A stretch of DNA of 35,427 nt. Source: a virus. Location of the stretch: IMG/VR virus record IMGVR_UViG_3300030110_004040, positions 1-35,427 of that record, one strand, 5' to 3'. The notes under the pieces are model-generated. The model did not search any database, was not told the origin of the DNA, and worked only from the letters and a program-made list of their open reading frames with translations. Positions 12,662 through 21,297 of this stretch are shown here, in pieces; within the stretch, counting starts at the first letter, position 1; every line of letters starts with the position of its first letter. Position numbers and translations under genes: made by a program.

Positions 12662-13918
12662 ATGCCTCTTTCAACAAACGAAATTGGAAAACTTCTCAAA
12701 GAGTTCTTCCTGTCACCAGTACAGGAACAGCTAAATCGCGAGACCATCGCACTCGATATGTTCGAAAAAGCCCGCGTTAACTGGGCAGGCCGCGTTGCCA
12801 TTATCCCCATTCACACCGGAGCTACCGGCGGCGACGTTGACTTCAGCGATGCTGGAACGGTTCCAGCAGCACGAGAGCAGAGCTTCGCCAAGCTCTCCGT
12901 CGAAGCCCGACGCCTTTTGGCCCGCTTCCAGGTTGACGGCATGGTCATGACTGCTGCTCGCAAGGGCAACACCGACCAAGTTATCAACTGGATGGAAGGC
13001 TCCATGGACCTTCTGACAGAAGATGTTCGCGACAAGATGAATCAGGCCGTCTTTTCTGGTGGTCAGGTATTCGGGTATGTCACTTTTACGCGCGGCGTTC
13101 TCGCCGCAGGCGGGGCTGGTCATGTTGGCGCATTCTTTGGTGACATGCCAAAGCTTTCCGCAGAGATTGGTGCTGGCGTTACAACCTGTAACTTGGTTGA
13201 CATTAATACCGGCAATCCCGTCCAGACGGCGACAATCACAGTGCCCGCCGGTTCCGTTCTTGCTCGTGAGGCAACCTTTGTCCTCGGCGTAGGAGGCTTA
13301 ACTTCCGCACAGTCAGACATGATTCTTGCTGTTGAGGTCACCACTAACAACGCTTTGGCGGGTGCAGCAACCTACGCTCAGGAGCCTTTGGGTATCTACG
13401 GAAACCTTGGTTCGTCTGTGATGTTTGACGTCAACCGTCTAGCCAACCCTGTCCTGGCATCAAACGGTTTTAAGCCCGGTGCTGCGGTTTCGCGTGCAGC
13501 CTTGGACTTGGATGTTATCCAGACGGCCATCGATTCCGTGCTTGAGGCCAGCGGCGAAGACATCGACGTTATCTTCATGAACCCGTTGCAGCGACAGAGC
13601 TACACCGCACTGCTTACTGCGAACATGCAAACCATTACCGACAAGGCTGGCCGTGGCGACGGTGGTTTCACCGGACTCAGCTATGGTGGTGTGGACATTC
13701 GTTCCAGCCGAGCATGTGGTCGCGGTGGCATGGTCCTGATGTCCATGAAGCACTGGAAGCTGTTGCAGCTTGATAAGGGCGGATTCGCAGACTTTGACGG
13801 TTCCGCACTGTCTCGTGTTGCGAACACCGACGCAGCCGAGGGTTACTACAGGCACTACTACAATACTGCCTGTACTCGACCCAACGCCCAGGCGGTTATT
13901 GCCGGCATCAACATCTGA
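12662..13918 (+). CDS. Major capsid protein, HK97-like fold family expected
   Basis: The product has 418 residues, about average for podovirus coats. N-terminal helices (IGKLLKEFFLSPVQEQLNRET) are followed by mixed segments typical of P/A domains: TLxVEARRLLARFQVDG-like strand and helix, and DLDVIQTAIDSVLEASGEDIDVIFMNPLQRQS near the C-terminal third. Residues about 165-250 form an inserted beta-rich region (CNLVDINTGNPVQTATITVP). AAGGAG lies upstream at wide spacing. It follows the scaffold and precedes the portal. The fold assignment is from position and general pattern; I see no obvious decoration domain. Confidence 0.88.
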   Translation: MPLSTNEIGKLLKEFFLSPVQEQLNRETIALDMFEKARVNWAGRVAIIPIHTGATGGDVDFSDAGTVPAAREQSFAKLSVEARRLLARFQVDGMVMTAARKGNTDQVINWMEGSMDLLTEDVRDKMNQAVFSGGQVFGYVTFTRGVLAAGGAGHVGAFFGDMPKLSAEIGAGVTTCNLVDINTGNPVQTATITVPAGSVLAREATFVLGVGGLTSAQSDMILAVEVTTNNALAGAATYAQEPLGIYGNLGSSVMFDVNRLANPVLASNGFKPGAAVSRAALDLDVIQTAIDSVLEASGEDIDVIFMNPLQRQSYTALLTANMQTITDKAGRGDGGFTGLSYGGVDIRSSRACGRGGMVLMSMKHWKLLQLDKGGFADFDGSALSRVANTDAAEGYYRHYYNTACTRPNAQAVIAGINI

Positions 13919-14244
13919 TGAAGCGAGACCCTCGCCTTCATGGAGTGGCTTTGGTGCGCGCAGCGGGAGTTGAAGGTTTCAACAAACCCAAGCGCACACC
14001 GAGCCATCCTACTAAGTCGCACGTTGTTGTGGCTAAGGATGGCGATACGGTTAAGACAATCAGGTTTGGCCAGCAGGGTGTAAAAACCAATCAAACTGCT
14101 GGTCAGCGTAAAGCCTTTAAGTCCAGGCATGCTAAGAATATTGCCAGGGGCAAGATGTCTGCGGCTTATTGGGCTGACCGTGTAAAGTGGAGCCCTAAGA
14201 ACACTAAGGATAAAGACAACCAAAAGTGGGTCAAGGGTAGCTAG
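13918..14244 (+). CDS. Basic hypothetical protein encoded after the capsid gene
   Basis: The 108-residue product is strongly basic. The segment RFGQQGVKTNQTAGQRKAFK followed by SRHAKNIARGKMSAAYWADR matches a conserved phage family (FG..G..T....KAFKARHAKNI..GK.SAAYWA..VKW) of unknown role. It starts at the TGATG overlap with the capsid stop, so it is coupled to it. Its basic nature and place in the head block suggest a virion or head-assembly function, unproven. Confidence 0.72.
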   Translation: MKRDPRLHGVALVRAAGVEGFNKPKRTPSHPTKSHVVVAKDGDTVKTIRFGQQGVKTNQTAGQRKAFKSRHAKNIARGKMSAAYWADRVKWSPKNTKDKDNQKWVKGS

Positions 14245-14261
14245 ACACAACTGGAGAGAAC

Positions 14262-14426
14262 ATGTCCTGCGCTCCATATCTTTGTTTGATTGCTTTTATG
14301 ATGCTTCCTGCATTTATAAATCAGTCGCTCAAGCTGTGGGGCGTTTGGCATAACTACCAACAACAGAAGGCGAACATTGGTGTCACGCCAATCGAGTCTG
14401 TCGCTGACCTCCTAGAGATTGATTGA
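14262..14426 (+). CDS. Small single-span membrane protein
   Basis: This 54-residue gene is short but has GGAG seven bases before its ATG and fills the gap between two structural genes. The first about 25 residues (SCAPYLCLIAFMMLPAFINQ) are hydrophobic, likely one membrane span; the rest is polar and ends ...ESVADLLEID. It could be a virion minor protein or a lysis accessory. The function is unknown. Confidence 0.55.
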   Translation: MSCAPYLCLIAFMMLPAFINQSLKLWGVWHNYQQQKANIGVTPIESVADLLEID

Positions 14427-14435
14427 GGTAGCCTT

Positions 14436-14840
14436 ATGAAGTATGGCCGCAAGACAACGTCTATTGCCAGGATGAAGGCTGCTAAAGAAATGTCTGACAA
14501 GGAGGGCAGCACCTTCGCTGATATACTTCCGCTTATCGGCATGGGTGGTGGTGCTATTGCTGGCAGCTTTGTGGGCAACCCCATGGCTGGCGCTGCACTC
14601 GGCGGCTCCCTGGGTCAGGGCCTTGGTGCTATGGCTTCCGGTGCTGGTGAAAAGGATGTTGCCCGAATGGGTGCTGGCGCTCTCGGTCTTGCCAACCTCG
14701 CCACCGACAAGAAGTCTGCTGATATCATTAGAAAGATCTTGGGTGGGCCGAAGGTTACTAATCGCATAGGTGTTCTTGGTGACAGCCTATACAATCGCAA
14801 GGTTGAGGATGGTAAAGGCATTGAGTGGGATCTTATCTGA
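14436..14840 (+). CDS. Gly/Ala-rich hypothetical protein, possible minor virion protein
   Basis: The product has 134 residues: a basic helical N-terminus (MKYGRKTTSIARMKAAKEM), a Gly/Ala-rich hydrophobic centre (LIGMGGGAIAGSFVGNPMAG and further) and a polar tail. Such amphipathic, membrane-interacting sequences are seen in ejected virion proteins. GAGG lies upstream. Its stop overlaps the portal start (TGATG), so it is coupled to the portal. The function is inferred from composition and place. Confidence 0.6.
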   Translation: MKYGRKTTSIARMKAAKEMSDKEGSTFADILPLIGMGGGAIAGSFVGNPMAGAALGGSLGQGLGAMASGAGEKDVARMGAGALGLANLATDKKSADIIRKILGGPKVTNRIGVLGDSLYNRKVEDGKGIEWDLI

Positions 14841-16666
14841 TGATGGAAATCAAAGACATTGCCAAGCTCATCGCTGATGCCAAGAAAGAGAACAAGCCCG
14901 TTGTTCGTACTTGGGATTTAATCTCTCGCTATGTAGCGGGTAAGCAGTCACTTAGCTTTGACCGCAAGATTAACCAGTTCATCAGACGACAGCGCACTGA
15001 CAACCGGGTGGTCATCAACAGGCTTCTCGGTATTCAGCGCACAGTCATTGCCAAGCTTCAGATTATCTATCCATCGGTAGGCGTCTTGCCCGCATCGCCA
15101 TCTAGTGAGGATATCTCCAGGGCCGAGTTGAGCGAAGAGGCGATTCAGTACAACTTTCATAACGACAACATGAAAGAGACGCTGAACGACCACATCCTCG
15201 ACTTGGTTCAGTTTGGTACTGCTGGGCTGCACACCTACTACGATGCGGATATAGACCGGGTTACGACCAAGACGGTCTCACCCTACGACCTGCTTGTTGA
15301 GGTTGGTGCTACCAGCATTGATGAGTCCAGGTTTGTGGCCATCAGGCACTTCATTCAGAAAGAGGTGTTGAAGAAGGCGTACCCTGAGCAAAAGGAAAAG
15401 ATCGAAGACTACACGCCACCAGTTGTCGATGACGACAAGCCTACGGAGAAGGCCCTGGCTGACAGGTGTGAGGTCTTTGAGGTGTACTGCGACGATGGCA
15501 GGCATCTCATCATGTTTGAGGGCAAGTGTTTGTTTAAGGGTGAATGGGACGGTGTTCACCCTGTGTGCGTTAGCCGGTACTCAAAGCTTCCACGCGAGTT
15601 CTGGGGCATCGGCCTCATCGAGCCCTGCTTGGAATTGCAGAACCTCTACAATCAGGCGAGAACCCAGGTTCTCAAGAACGTAGAGTTAATGTCGAACCCG
15701 AAGTGGCTCATCCCTAAAACCTCCGGGGTGAGTGCAGACAGCATCAGAGGGAAGGCCGGGGAGAAAATCTACTACAACCCCGCTGGTGGCACACCGCAGC
15801 AGTTAGCGGCTGCACCGTTACCATCTTACGTGTTCGACAATATTCAACGTCTACAAGCTGAGATTCAGGATGTCGCTGGCATCCACAATATCTCGATGGG
15901 CAAGCGTACTGTAGGCGTTACGTCTGGTAAGGCAATCGAAGCGTTGGCGTCTCAGGATGTCAGCCAGCTTCAGCTTACCCAGTCGAGCATTGAGTACACG
16001 GCAGCGCACGCATTCTCGAAGGTGCTCCAGCTTATGAAGGCGCACTATACCGAGGGCAAGATGATTGCCATGTTCGACACCTACGGTAAGGCGGTCTTCA
16101 GAGAGTTGAAGGCGTCTAACCTTGTTGAGAACCCAGACGTGTTCATTAGCGCGTCTTCAATGTTCCAAGATACGAAGCAGACCAGGGATGCTCAGATACT
16201 TGAGCTTTTCCAGCTTCAGTTGATCGACCAGGAAACCGCAATGCGGGAGCTGTCCTTCAAGACGGGCACATCCTTTAGGCTCCAGAAAGCTGCCACGATG
16301 TCTCATGCTCGTGAGGCTCTTGCCGCAGTCATTGCTGGTTTCGAGATTGAGGTCATGGCTAATGACGACATTGATGCATTCAAGACCGTCTTCAGCGACT
16401 TCATTAAGAGCTCTGATTACTATGACCTTCCTGAAGAAACGCAGGATGTTATAGCCTCAATCCTGAATGCGCTGCTTGTCCCGCTTGATGATGCAGCGCT
16501 TCAGGGTCTTGAGGGCAAGCCGGTTGTCTACCCAAGACCACCGGCACCTATGCAGGCCCCTGCGCCCGGACCCCAGCGACAGACAAGGCTGGTGCCGCCG
16601 AATGCAGGGTTTGACCCACAGGCTATCCTTGACGAGAACGCAGAAGCCCAGGGAGAGATGCCGTGA
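14840..16666 (+). CDS. Portal protein, P22-like type
   Basis: The product has 608 residues (606-607 if the next ATG is used). Portal-type features are INRLLGIQRTVIAKLQIIYPS near the N-terminus (wing/stem helices), a long helical segment IQRLQAEIQDVAGIHNISMG about residue 350 and a Pro/Ala-rich tail. Its size (about 600) and position after scaffold and capsid fit the dodecameric vertex through which DNA is packaged and ejected and to which the tail attaches. The Pfam class is judged from general pattern, not from a search. It overlaps the adaptor gene as GTGA. Confidence 0.85.
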   Translation: MMEIKDIAKLIADAKKENKPVVRTWDLISRYVAGKQSLSFDRKINQFIRRQRTDNRVVINRLLGIQRTVIAKLQIIYPSVGVLPASPSSEDISRAELSEEAIQYNFHNDNMKETLNDHILDLVQFGTAGLHTYYDADIDRVTTKTVSPYDLLVEVGATSIDESRFVAIRHFIQKEVLKKAYPEQKEKIEDYTPPVVDDDKPTEKALADRCEVFEVYCDDGRHLIMFEGKCLFKGEWDGVHPVCVSRYSKLPREFWGIGLIEPCLELQNLYNQARTQVLKNVELMSNPKWLIPKTSGVSADSIRGKAGEKIYYNPAGGTPQQLAAAPLPSYVFDNIQRLQAEIQDVAGIHNISMGKRTVGVTSGKAIEALASQDVSQLQLTQSSIEYTAAHAFSKVLQLMKAHYTEGKMIAMFDTYGKAVFRELKASNLVENPDVFISASSMFQDTKQTRDAQILELFQLQLIDQETAMRELSFKTGTSFRLQKAATMSHAREALAAVIAGFEIEVMANDDIDAFKTVFSDFIKSSDYYDLPEETQDVIASILNALLVPLDDAALQGLEGKPVVYPRPPAPMQAPAPGPQRQTRLVPPNAGFDPQAILDENAEAQGEMP

Positions 16667-17334
16667 ACACCACTGAGTTGCTGCGATACTTCGAGATGGT
16701 GATTGACGAGAGTGACAACACGTTCGTCAACGAGACGGACAAGTACCTATTCCTCAAGCTGGGCCATAACGAGTTCAGGACCATCGCCTACGAGGAGACG
16801 CCTCTCGATATGGTGTCTACCGTCAACTACACGTTGAGCAGCGCAAAGACGATTGACCTAACAGCGGTTCCTCCAGACGGTGGTGCTGCTGGAGATGTGT
16901 TGCTGGGTGCAGCATCAACAAACCCCATGCTCAAGATCCATTCTGTGGCCATGATGTCTACAGATGACGTGTCGTACTATTACGACTTGGTAGTAGATAA
17001 CCGAGAGATTACGGACTACCCGTACCCGATTCTATCTACGCCTATCGCATGGTTGAGGGCCTCCACCCTCCGTTTTGCTACAGCGCAGACGGGTACAGTC
17101 AGGGTTAACTACCTCAAAGAGGCCAGCGTTGACTTCTCTGCGGCTTCTGGGTTTGTGGATGACTTTCCTCAGTTTCACCCTCTTATCGCCATGTTTGCTG
17201 CCAAGCACTACAGCGTGATTGATAACGGTGTGAACGAGCAGCTAGAGGCTAAGACGGCACAGTTCACCCAGGAGATGCGCTCATTCTTGCAGAGCACCAG
17301 GGTTCCACGAGGGGCGAGTTGGGTACAGGAGTAG
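16663..17334 (+). CDS. Head-tail adaptor protein (gp11/gp4-like)
   Basis: The product has 223 residues. It follows the portal and precedes the large nozzle-like gene, the arrangement of T7 gp11-gp12 and of P22 gp4. The segments FVNETDKYLFLKLGHNEFRTIAYEET (helix) and AVEFLHxxF-like PQFHPLIAMFAAKHYSVIDNG are typical of adaptor helical bundles with a beta insertion (LKIHSVAMMSTDDVSYYYDLVV). It forms the ring linking portal and nozzle. GTG start coupled by four-base overlap to the portal. Confidence 0.7.
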   Translation: MNTTELLRYFEMVIDESDNTFVNETDKYLFLKLGHNEFRTIAYEETPLDMVSTVNYTLSSAKTIDLTAVPPDGGAAGDVLLGAASTNPMLKIHSVAMMSTDDVSYYYDLVVDNREITDYPYPILSTPIAWLRASTLRFATAQTGTVRVNYLKEASVDFSAASGFVDDFPQFHPLIAMFAAKHYSVIDNGVNEQLEAKTAQFTQEMRSFLQSTRVPRGASWVQE

Positions 17335-17338
17335 TTCA

Positions 17339-19945
17339 GTGGCGACATCTAAGCAGCAACTGGACATCCTTAGCCCTACGATGTCGCTTGACCCGGCAAA
17401 TGACGGCAGCTTTGTCCGCAATATGGAGAACAGGCAGGGCTCCTGGGCTGTAAGGCCGGGGTTTGGTCTTCTCTATCGTGGCGATACAACCATGTCGCTC
17501 ACCTCGACAAGTCAGGGATACAAGAAACACCTCGGTAGTCGCATCATTAAGACAGCCTTTGGCCACACTCAGATAGTTACAGTGCTATCTGCTGACGTGT
17601 TTACTGGTGAGAGCCGAGAGGTTGGCACCTATAGCTCTGTTTACTCTGTTTCTATCTTTGATATTGAGGACAACACGAGGGTTGAGCACATCCTGCACTC
17701 TGTGACAGGTGATGGTGGCCGCAGTTTCCATGAAGCCAGGGTCTTAAAGGCGTGTTACGAGGAAGCATCAGACCGCACAGCCGCTAAATGGCGTCTCTCT
17801 GACGCCAAAACGGTGGCATTCCAAGAGCTGGCTGGCAATCTCTACTTCTCAAACGATGATATCGGCGTTTATGTCTATCGCCCAGCCCTGGTGGTGGAGC
17901 GTTCAGCGCAAATTCAGGGTGCAGACGAGTATGACTGGTCTCCAGCGCGGGGTGAGTCTAGCTCTGTGACCCCAGTGGTGTTCTCTGATGGGTTGAACAC
18001 TGAAGCCTTCAACTATATCAGCAATAATGACCTGTCTGGCGTGTCTGCTATGTGCGAGCACCAGGGTTCGTTGGTATATGCTTCAGGCAACACTATCTTC
18101 TACTCTGATGCCTACCTGCCTAACAACATCAAGGCAGCAAATTCAGACATAATCCCGGTTTTGTCTAACATTACTGCAATGGCGTCTAACGGCGAGTTGA
18201 TTTACGTCTACTCTCGTGACGAAACCTGGGTCATCCAGCCTGCATTGTCGCAGACCGGCCTGCTTGCTGGTGGTGTGTTGACCCGTGTCTCTGCCGAGGT
18301 TGGGTGTGTAGCCCCATCTGCCATCATGTCCATACGCAACGTGCCTATGTGGATCTCAGAGCAGGGTGTTCACGCAATTAACTCCAACTTTGGCTATCAG
18401 ACAATCTCTGAGCCCATTCAAGAGTACTGGAGAGGGGGGGTCTCAGACCCATTCTCTCATTATGCGACACAGGCGAATGTGGTTGGTAGTGGTCCTGGTG
18501 CAACAAACCTTGGAAACCAGCAGCCAGAGACGTTTAGCGCACCGCCCATTGACCCAATGATTGGGTATAATGAGCGATTCGATGAAATCTACTGCTCATT
18601 CGATGACAAGGTTTGGGTTTTCTCTAAGGGTACATGGCTGGTTTGGGACTTTGAGACGTATTACTCAGCCCTAATTAACCCAAAGGTGTCTGCGCTTGAC
18701 CTTGTTAATGGTTGCCAAGTCCTCTCCATGCTTGGCCAGACGTACATGGTTGCCGTAGATAACCCGCTCACTGAGGCTGGGCTTGTTGCTGGCCAGTCGC
18801 GCACAATCTTCCCGTACAGCATTTACGAGCTTGGCCGGGGTGGCGGGACGGATAACAGCTATGCCAACGAGCAAGACCTGATTGTCAGCAATGATATGGA
18901 AAAGATTGCCACCGGGCCTGCCATTGGTTCTGGCGGTGGTGGTGCCGCGTTTTACCTTGAGCTTACAGAGATAAATGCGGCTGGTGAGTATGTGTTTCTC
19001 CTGTCTGGCGTCCCGCCGTCTGGGGCTGGGGTATCAATCCCAGACGGTTGGACGTTCAGGATTAGCTTTAACTCAACATACTGGGAGCCGGTTGATAACG
19101 TTGCCAACCTTGACTACCAACTACCCAATGAGCGAATTGGCAGCTTGAGTGCGATAACCAAGGCAGATAGGAGCGATGTGGCAGGTGCGGCAAGCATTAA
19201 CGGCGACTGCATAAACATCGAAGTTGTCGGCGTTCAGTATCTTAACGAGCGGTACAAAAACCCGCTCATGTACGTCCGATTTAAGCCAACGGCGGCAAAC
19301 TCGGGAACTAACACCTTCGGCTGGTCGTTCCCTGCTGGCTGTGTGGCTACGATCAACATTGGCGGGGGTGGCAATGTCAACGCCAGCGTGTTTGTGAACG
19401 ACCTAAGTTATGTACCGCAAGGAATATCGGAGGGGTTTGGGCAGTCTGTGGCCTATCTATACAAGGCTCCAACTGCAAGGCCCGGTGAGAACCAGCAGAT
19501 AAGGACTCGTGGGCTTTACACCAGGGTGACCTCTCATGGTGAGGGCGCAACACTTACGCAGCAGAACTACCCCTACCGGCTATACAATGCAGCCTTTGGT
19601 TCAGACAAGAAGCTGTACAACGACCAAGTTATCTACAGCGCAAGCGAAGTTGTAACTCTGCCAAAAGAGACATCGATCAGAACCAGGATCCAAAGGGCTG
19701 GCGTGATGGTCGATAAGACCTTTAATGGTAAAGCCTACTATGCAGCCCCCGCGAATGCGGCTACAGGCAACCTGCTCATCGACAACCAACAGGTTGACGA
19801 GATTGCTATGAGCACCAGTGCAAGGGGTGGCAGCATCGGGGTTATGCTTTTCGGGTTTATCCTAAACAAGGCGGAAGCCATTAGGCTGTACGCCGCGAAG
19901 ATGACCTATAAGGTTGTCGGTGGCGCAAGAAGGCGGGGCCGTTAA
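17339..19945 (+). CDS. Large tail nozzle-like protein
   Basis: The 868-residue product is beta-rich with aromatic/Gly repeats consistent with a propeller-like body, for example FDEIYCSFDDKVWVFSKGTW and SKGTWLVWDFETY. T7 gp12 (794 residues) and P22 gp10 occupy the same place and role (tail nozzle/DNA plug) and are also beta-propeller proteins. The N-terminus carries a DPANDGSFVRNMENRQGSWAVRPGF segment typical of tail proteins that bind the adaptor. GTG start behind AGGAG. The function is inferred mainly from position and size. Confidence 0.6.
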   Translation: MATSKQQLDILSPTMSLDPANDGSFVRNMENRQGSWAVRPGFGLLYRGDTTMSLTSTSQGYKKHLGSRIIKTAFGHTQIVTVLSADVFTGESREVGTYSSVYSVSIFDIEDNTRVEHILHSVTGDGGRSFHEARVLKACYEEASDRTAAKWRLSDAKTVAFQELAGNLYFSNDDIGVYVYRPALVVERSAQIQGADEYDWSPARGESSSVTPVVFSDGLNTEAFNYISNNDLSGVSAMCEHQGSLVYASGNTIFYSDAYLPNNIKAANSDIIPVLSNITAMASNGELIYVYSRDETWVIQPALSQTGLLAGGVLTRVSAEVGCVAPSAIMSIRNVPMWISEQGVHAINSNFGYQTISEPIQEYWRGGVSDPFSHYATQANVVGSGPGATNLGNQQPETFSAPPIDPMIGYNERFDEIYCSFDDKVWVFSKGTWLVWDFETYYSALINPKVSALDLVNGCQVLSMLGQTYMVAVDNPLTEAGLVAGQSRTIFPYSIYELGRGGGTDNSYANEQDLIVSNDMEKIATGPAIGSGGGGAAFYLELTEINAAGEYVFLLSGVPPSGAGVSIPDGWTFRISFNSTYWEPVDNVANLDYQLPNERIGSLSAITKADRSDVAGAASINGDCINIEVVGVQYLNERYKNPLMYVRFKPTAANSGTNTFGWSFPAGCVATINIGGGGNVNASVFVNDLSYVPQGISEGFGQSVAYLYKAPTARPGENQQIRTRGLYTRVTSHGEGATLTQQNYPYRLYNAAFGSDKKLYNDQVIYSASEVVTLPKETSIRTRIQRAGVMVDKTFNGKAYYAAPANAATGNLLIDNQQVDEIAMSTSARGGSIGVMLFGFILNKAEAIRLYAAKMTYKVVGGARRRGR

Positions 19946-20511
19946 TGACTGAGCTTCGCCAGATTCGCGACAAGAACATGTCACTAACTCAGCTTCGCAA
20001 CGAGGGTATAGTCAACGGCTATCACCGGCTGGACGTTCAGCAGAACCCAATCAAGTACTCAAAGAAGCGAGATGAAACCGTCTTAATCGAAGGCGAGTTC
20101 AAGGGGCACACTGCCGACAAGCCTCACACCCTCATCAGGGCTGTAGAGGTTGCTGAGTTCAGTGGCGTTATGAAGGTTGAGGCTGGTGCAACAATCCAGG
20201 GGGTCACATTCAAGGGTGACGCAGTGCTGGCAGAGGTTACGGGCACAATGCCTGCGATGTTCAGGGACTGTACATTCATCAGGAACGCCTCAACAAACCT
20301 GACAACAGCCTTCGTTACCGTCGCATCTGGTGCCAAGGCCACGTTCTCTGGTTGCAGGTTCAGGTCTGCTGAAGATACAGGTGTAATGCAAGGTGCTGGC
20401 AATGTGGTATATAATGATGCCGCAAACGCGGCTACCGATGTTTCTGTTGTAGCCTGCGTTAACGAGACCGGGTGGTCTCACTCAAACGCTACCGTCCTGG
20501 GCGAGGTGTGA
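19945..20511 (+). CDS. Beta-helix-like virion protein
   Basis: The product has 188 residues. The N-terminal 60 are charged, then short repeated beta strands with stacked-turn spacing (GVMKVEAGATIQGVTFKGDA, MFRDCTFIRNAS, KATFSGCRFRSAED) suggest a right-handed beta helix. Phages use such folds in fibres, spikes and baseplate-like tip parts. The gene overlaps the nozzle stop by one base (TAATG). The position suggests a tail accessory or fibre-anchoring protein. Confidence 0.6.
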   Translation: MTELRQIRDKNMSLTQLRNEGIVNGYHRLDVQQNPIKYSKKRDETVLIEGEFKGHTADKPHTLIRAVEVAEFSGVMKVEAGATIQGVTFKGDAVLAEVTGTMPAMFRDCTFIRNASTNLTTAFVTVASGAKATFSGCRFRSAEDTGVMQGAGNVVYNDAANAATDVSVVACVNETGWSHSNATVLGEV

Positions 20512-20514
20512 ACG

Positions 20515-21297
20515 ATGTCAGTTTTGCCGCAGCCATCAAACCGCATCATCAGAGAGCAGTTCAGTGAGGGCACAACCATTGACTCCGACAGGATTCAGGG
20601 AGCCCTCGATACTGTAGAAGCCCGCATTAACGAGATTCCTCGTGGCGATATCCTGCCTCGGTACGTTGAGCAGACGATTCATGCCGGGTTTATGCCGCCA
20701 CTTCAGCCGCTGCCATCCTGGAACGGGCCTTGGGGTCCGCTATACAATTCATCGTCCTGGGTCACTGCGCCCGGGCTTGATAGCGTTGTTAACGAGTTAA
20801 GGGTTAAGGGCTGTTATAACGCCAACGTTGCGTCCCCAGCGACGAGCAACCAGTTTGTCTGGTCTACATCCGTTCAATACGTAAGACCCTGCATAGTTAA
20901 TGAGTTGCATTTTAATATGGTACGAGACGTCCCGACAGCACCGTGGGGCGGAACAGGCAACTCAGCGCACGCAATCATTAGCGTGGATAGCGACAGTGAT
21001 AGCGGTGACCGGCATCTGAATAGTTTTGAGGTGGTAAAGCATAACCTTACTGATAGCTCGTGGCGCTTCAGGCGTGATGCCCCATCTGCTCCGGCTTTGG
21101 ATATGGATCCCCCACACGCAAACGATCTATATGGCAACATTGTTTCATTCAAGGGGCTCGGGGTTTCAATACCTGCGGGTGCAAGGGTTAGGTATCAGAT
21201 GGTCTTGCCTGCGGAAGCTTCAGCGGGGTGGTCGGCTACCCCATATAGGCTAATAGTCGCAGGGCTTACCGTTCACTACCTTGAAGAAGTTGTCTAA
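20515..21297 (+). CDS. Putative tail/virion structural protein
   Basis: The product has 260 residues with a coiled-coil or anchor-like N-terminus (FSEGTTIDSDRIQGALDTVE) and then beta-rich sequence with many Trp and Pro. This resembles an N-terminal virion-attachment segment followed by a receptor-facing beta domain. It ends one base into the next gene (TAATG). No family is recognised; the late structural context is clear. Confidence 0.6.
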   Translation: MSVLPQPSNRIIREQFSEGTTIDSDRIQGALDTVEARINEIPRGDILPRYVEQTIHAGFMPPLQPLPSWNGPWGPLYNSSSWVTAPGLDSVVNELRVKGCYNANVASPATSNQFVWSTSVQYVRPCIVNELHFNMVRDVPTAPWGGTGNSAHAIISVDSDSDSGDRHLNSFEVVKHNLTDSSWRFRRDAPSAPALDMDPPHANDLYGNIVSFKGLGVSIPAGARVRYQMVLPAEASAGWSATPYRLIVAGLTVHYLEEVV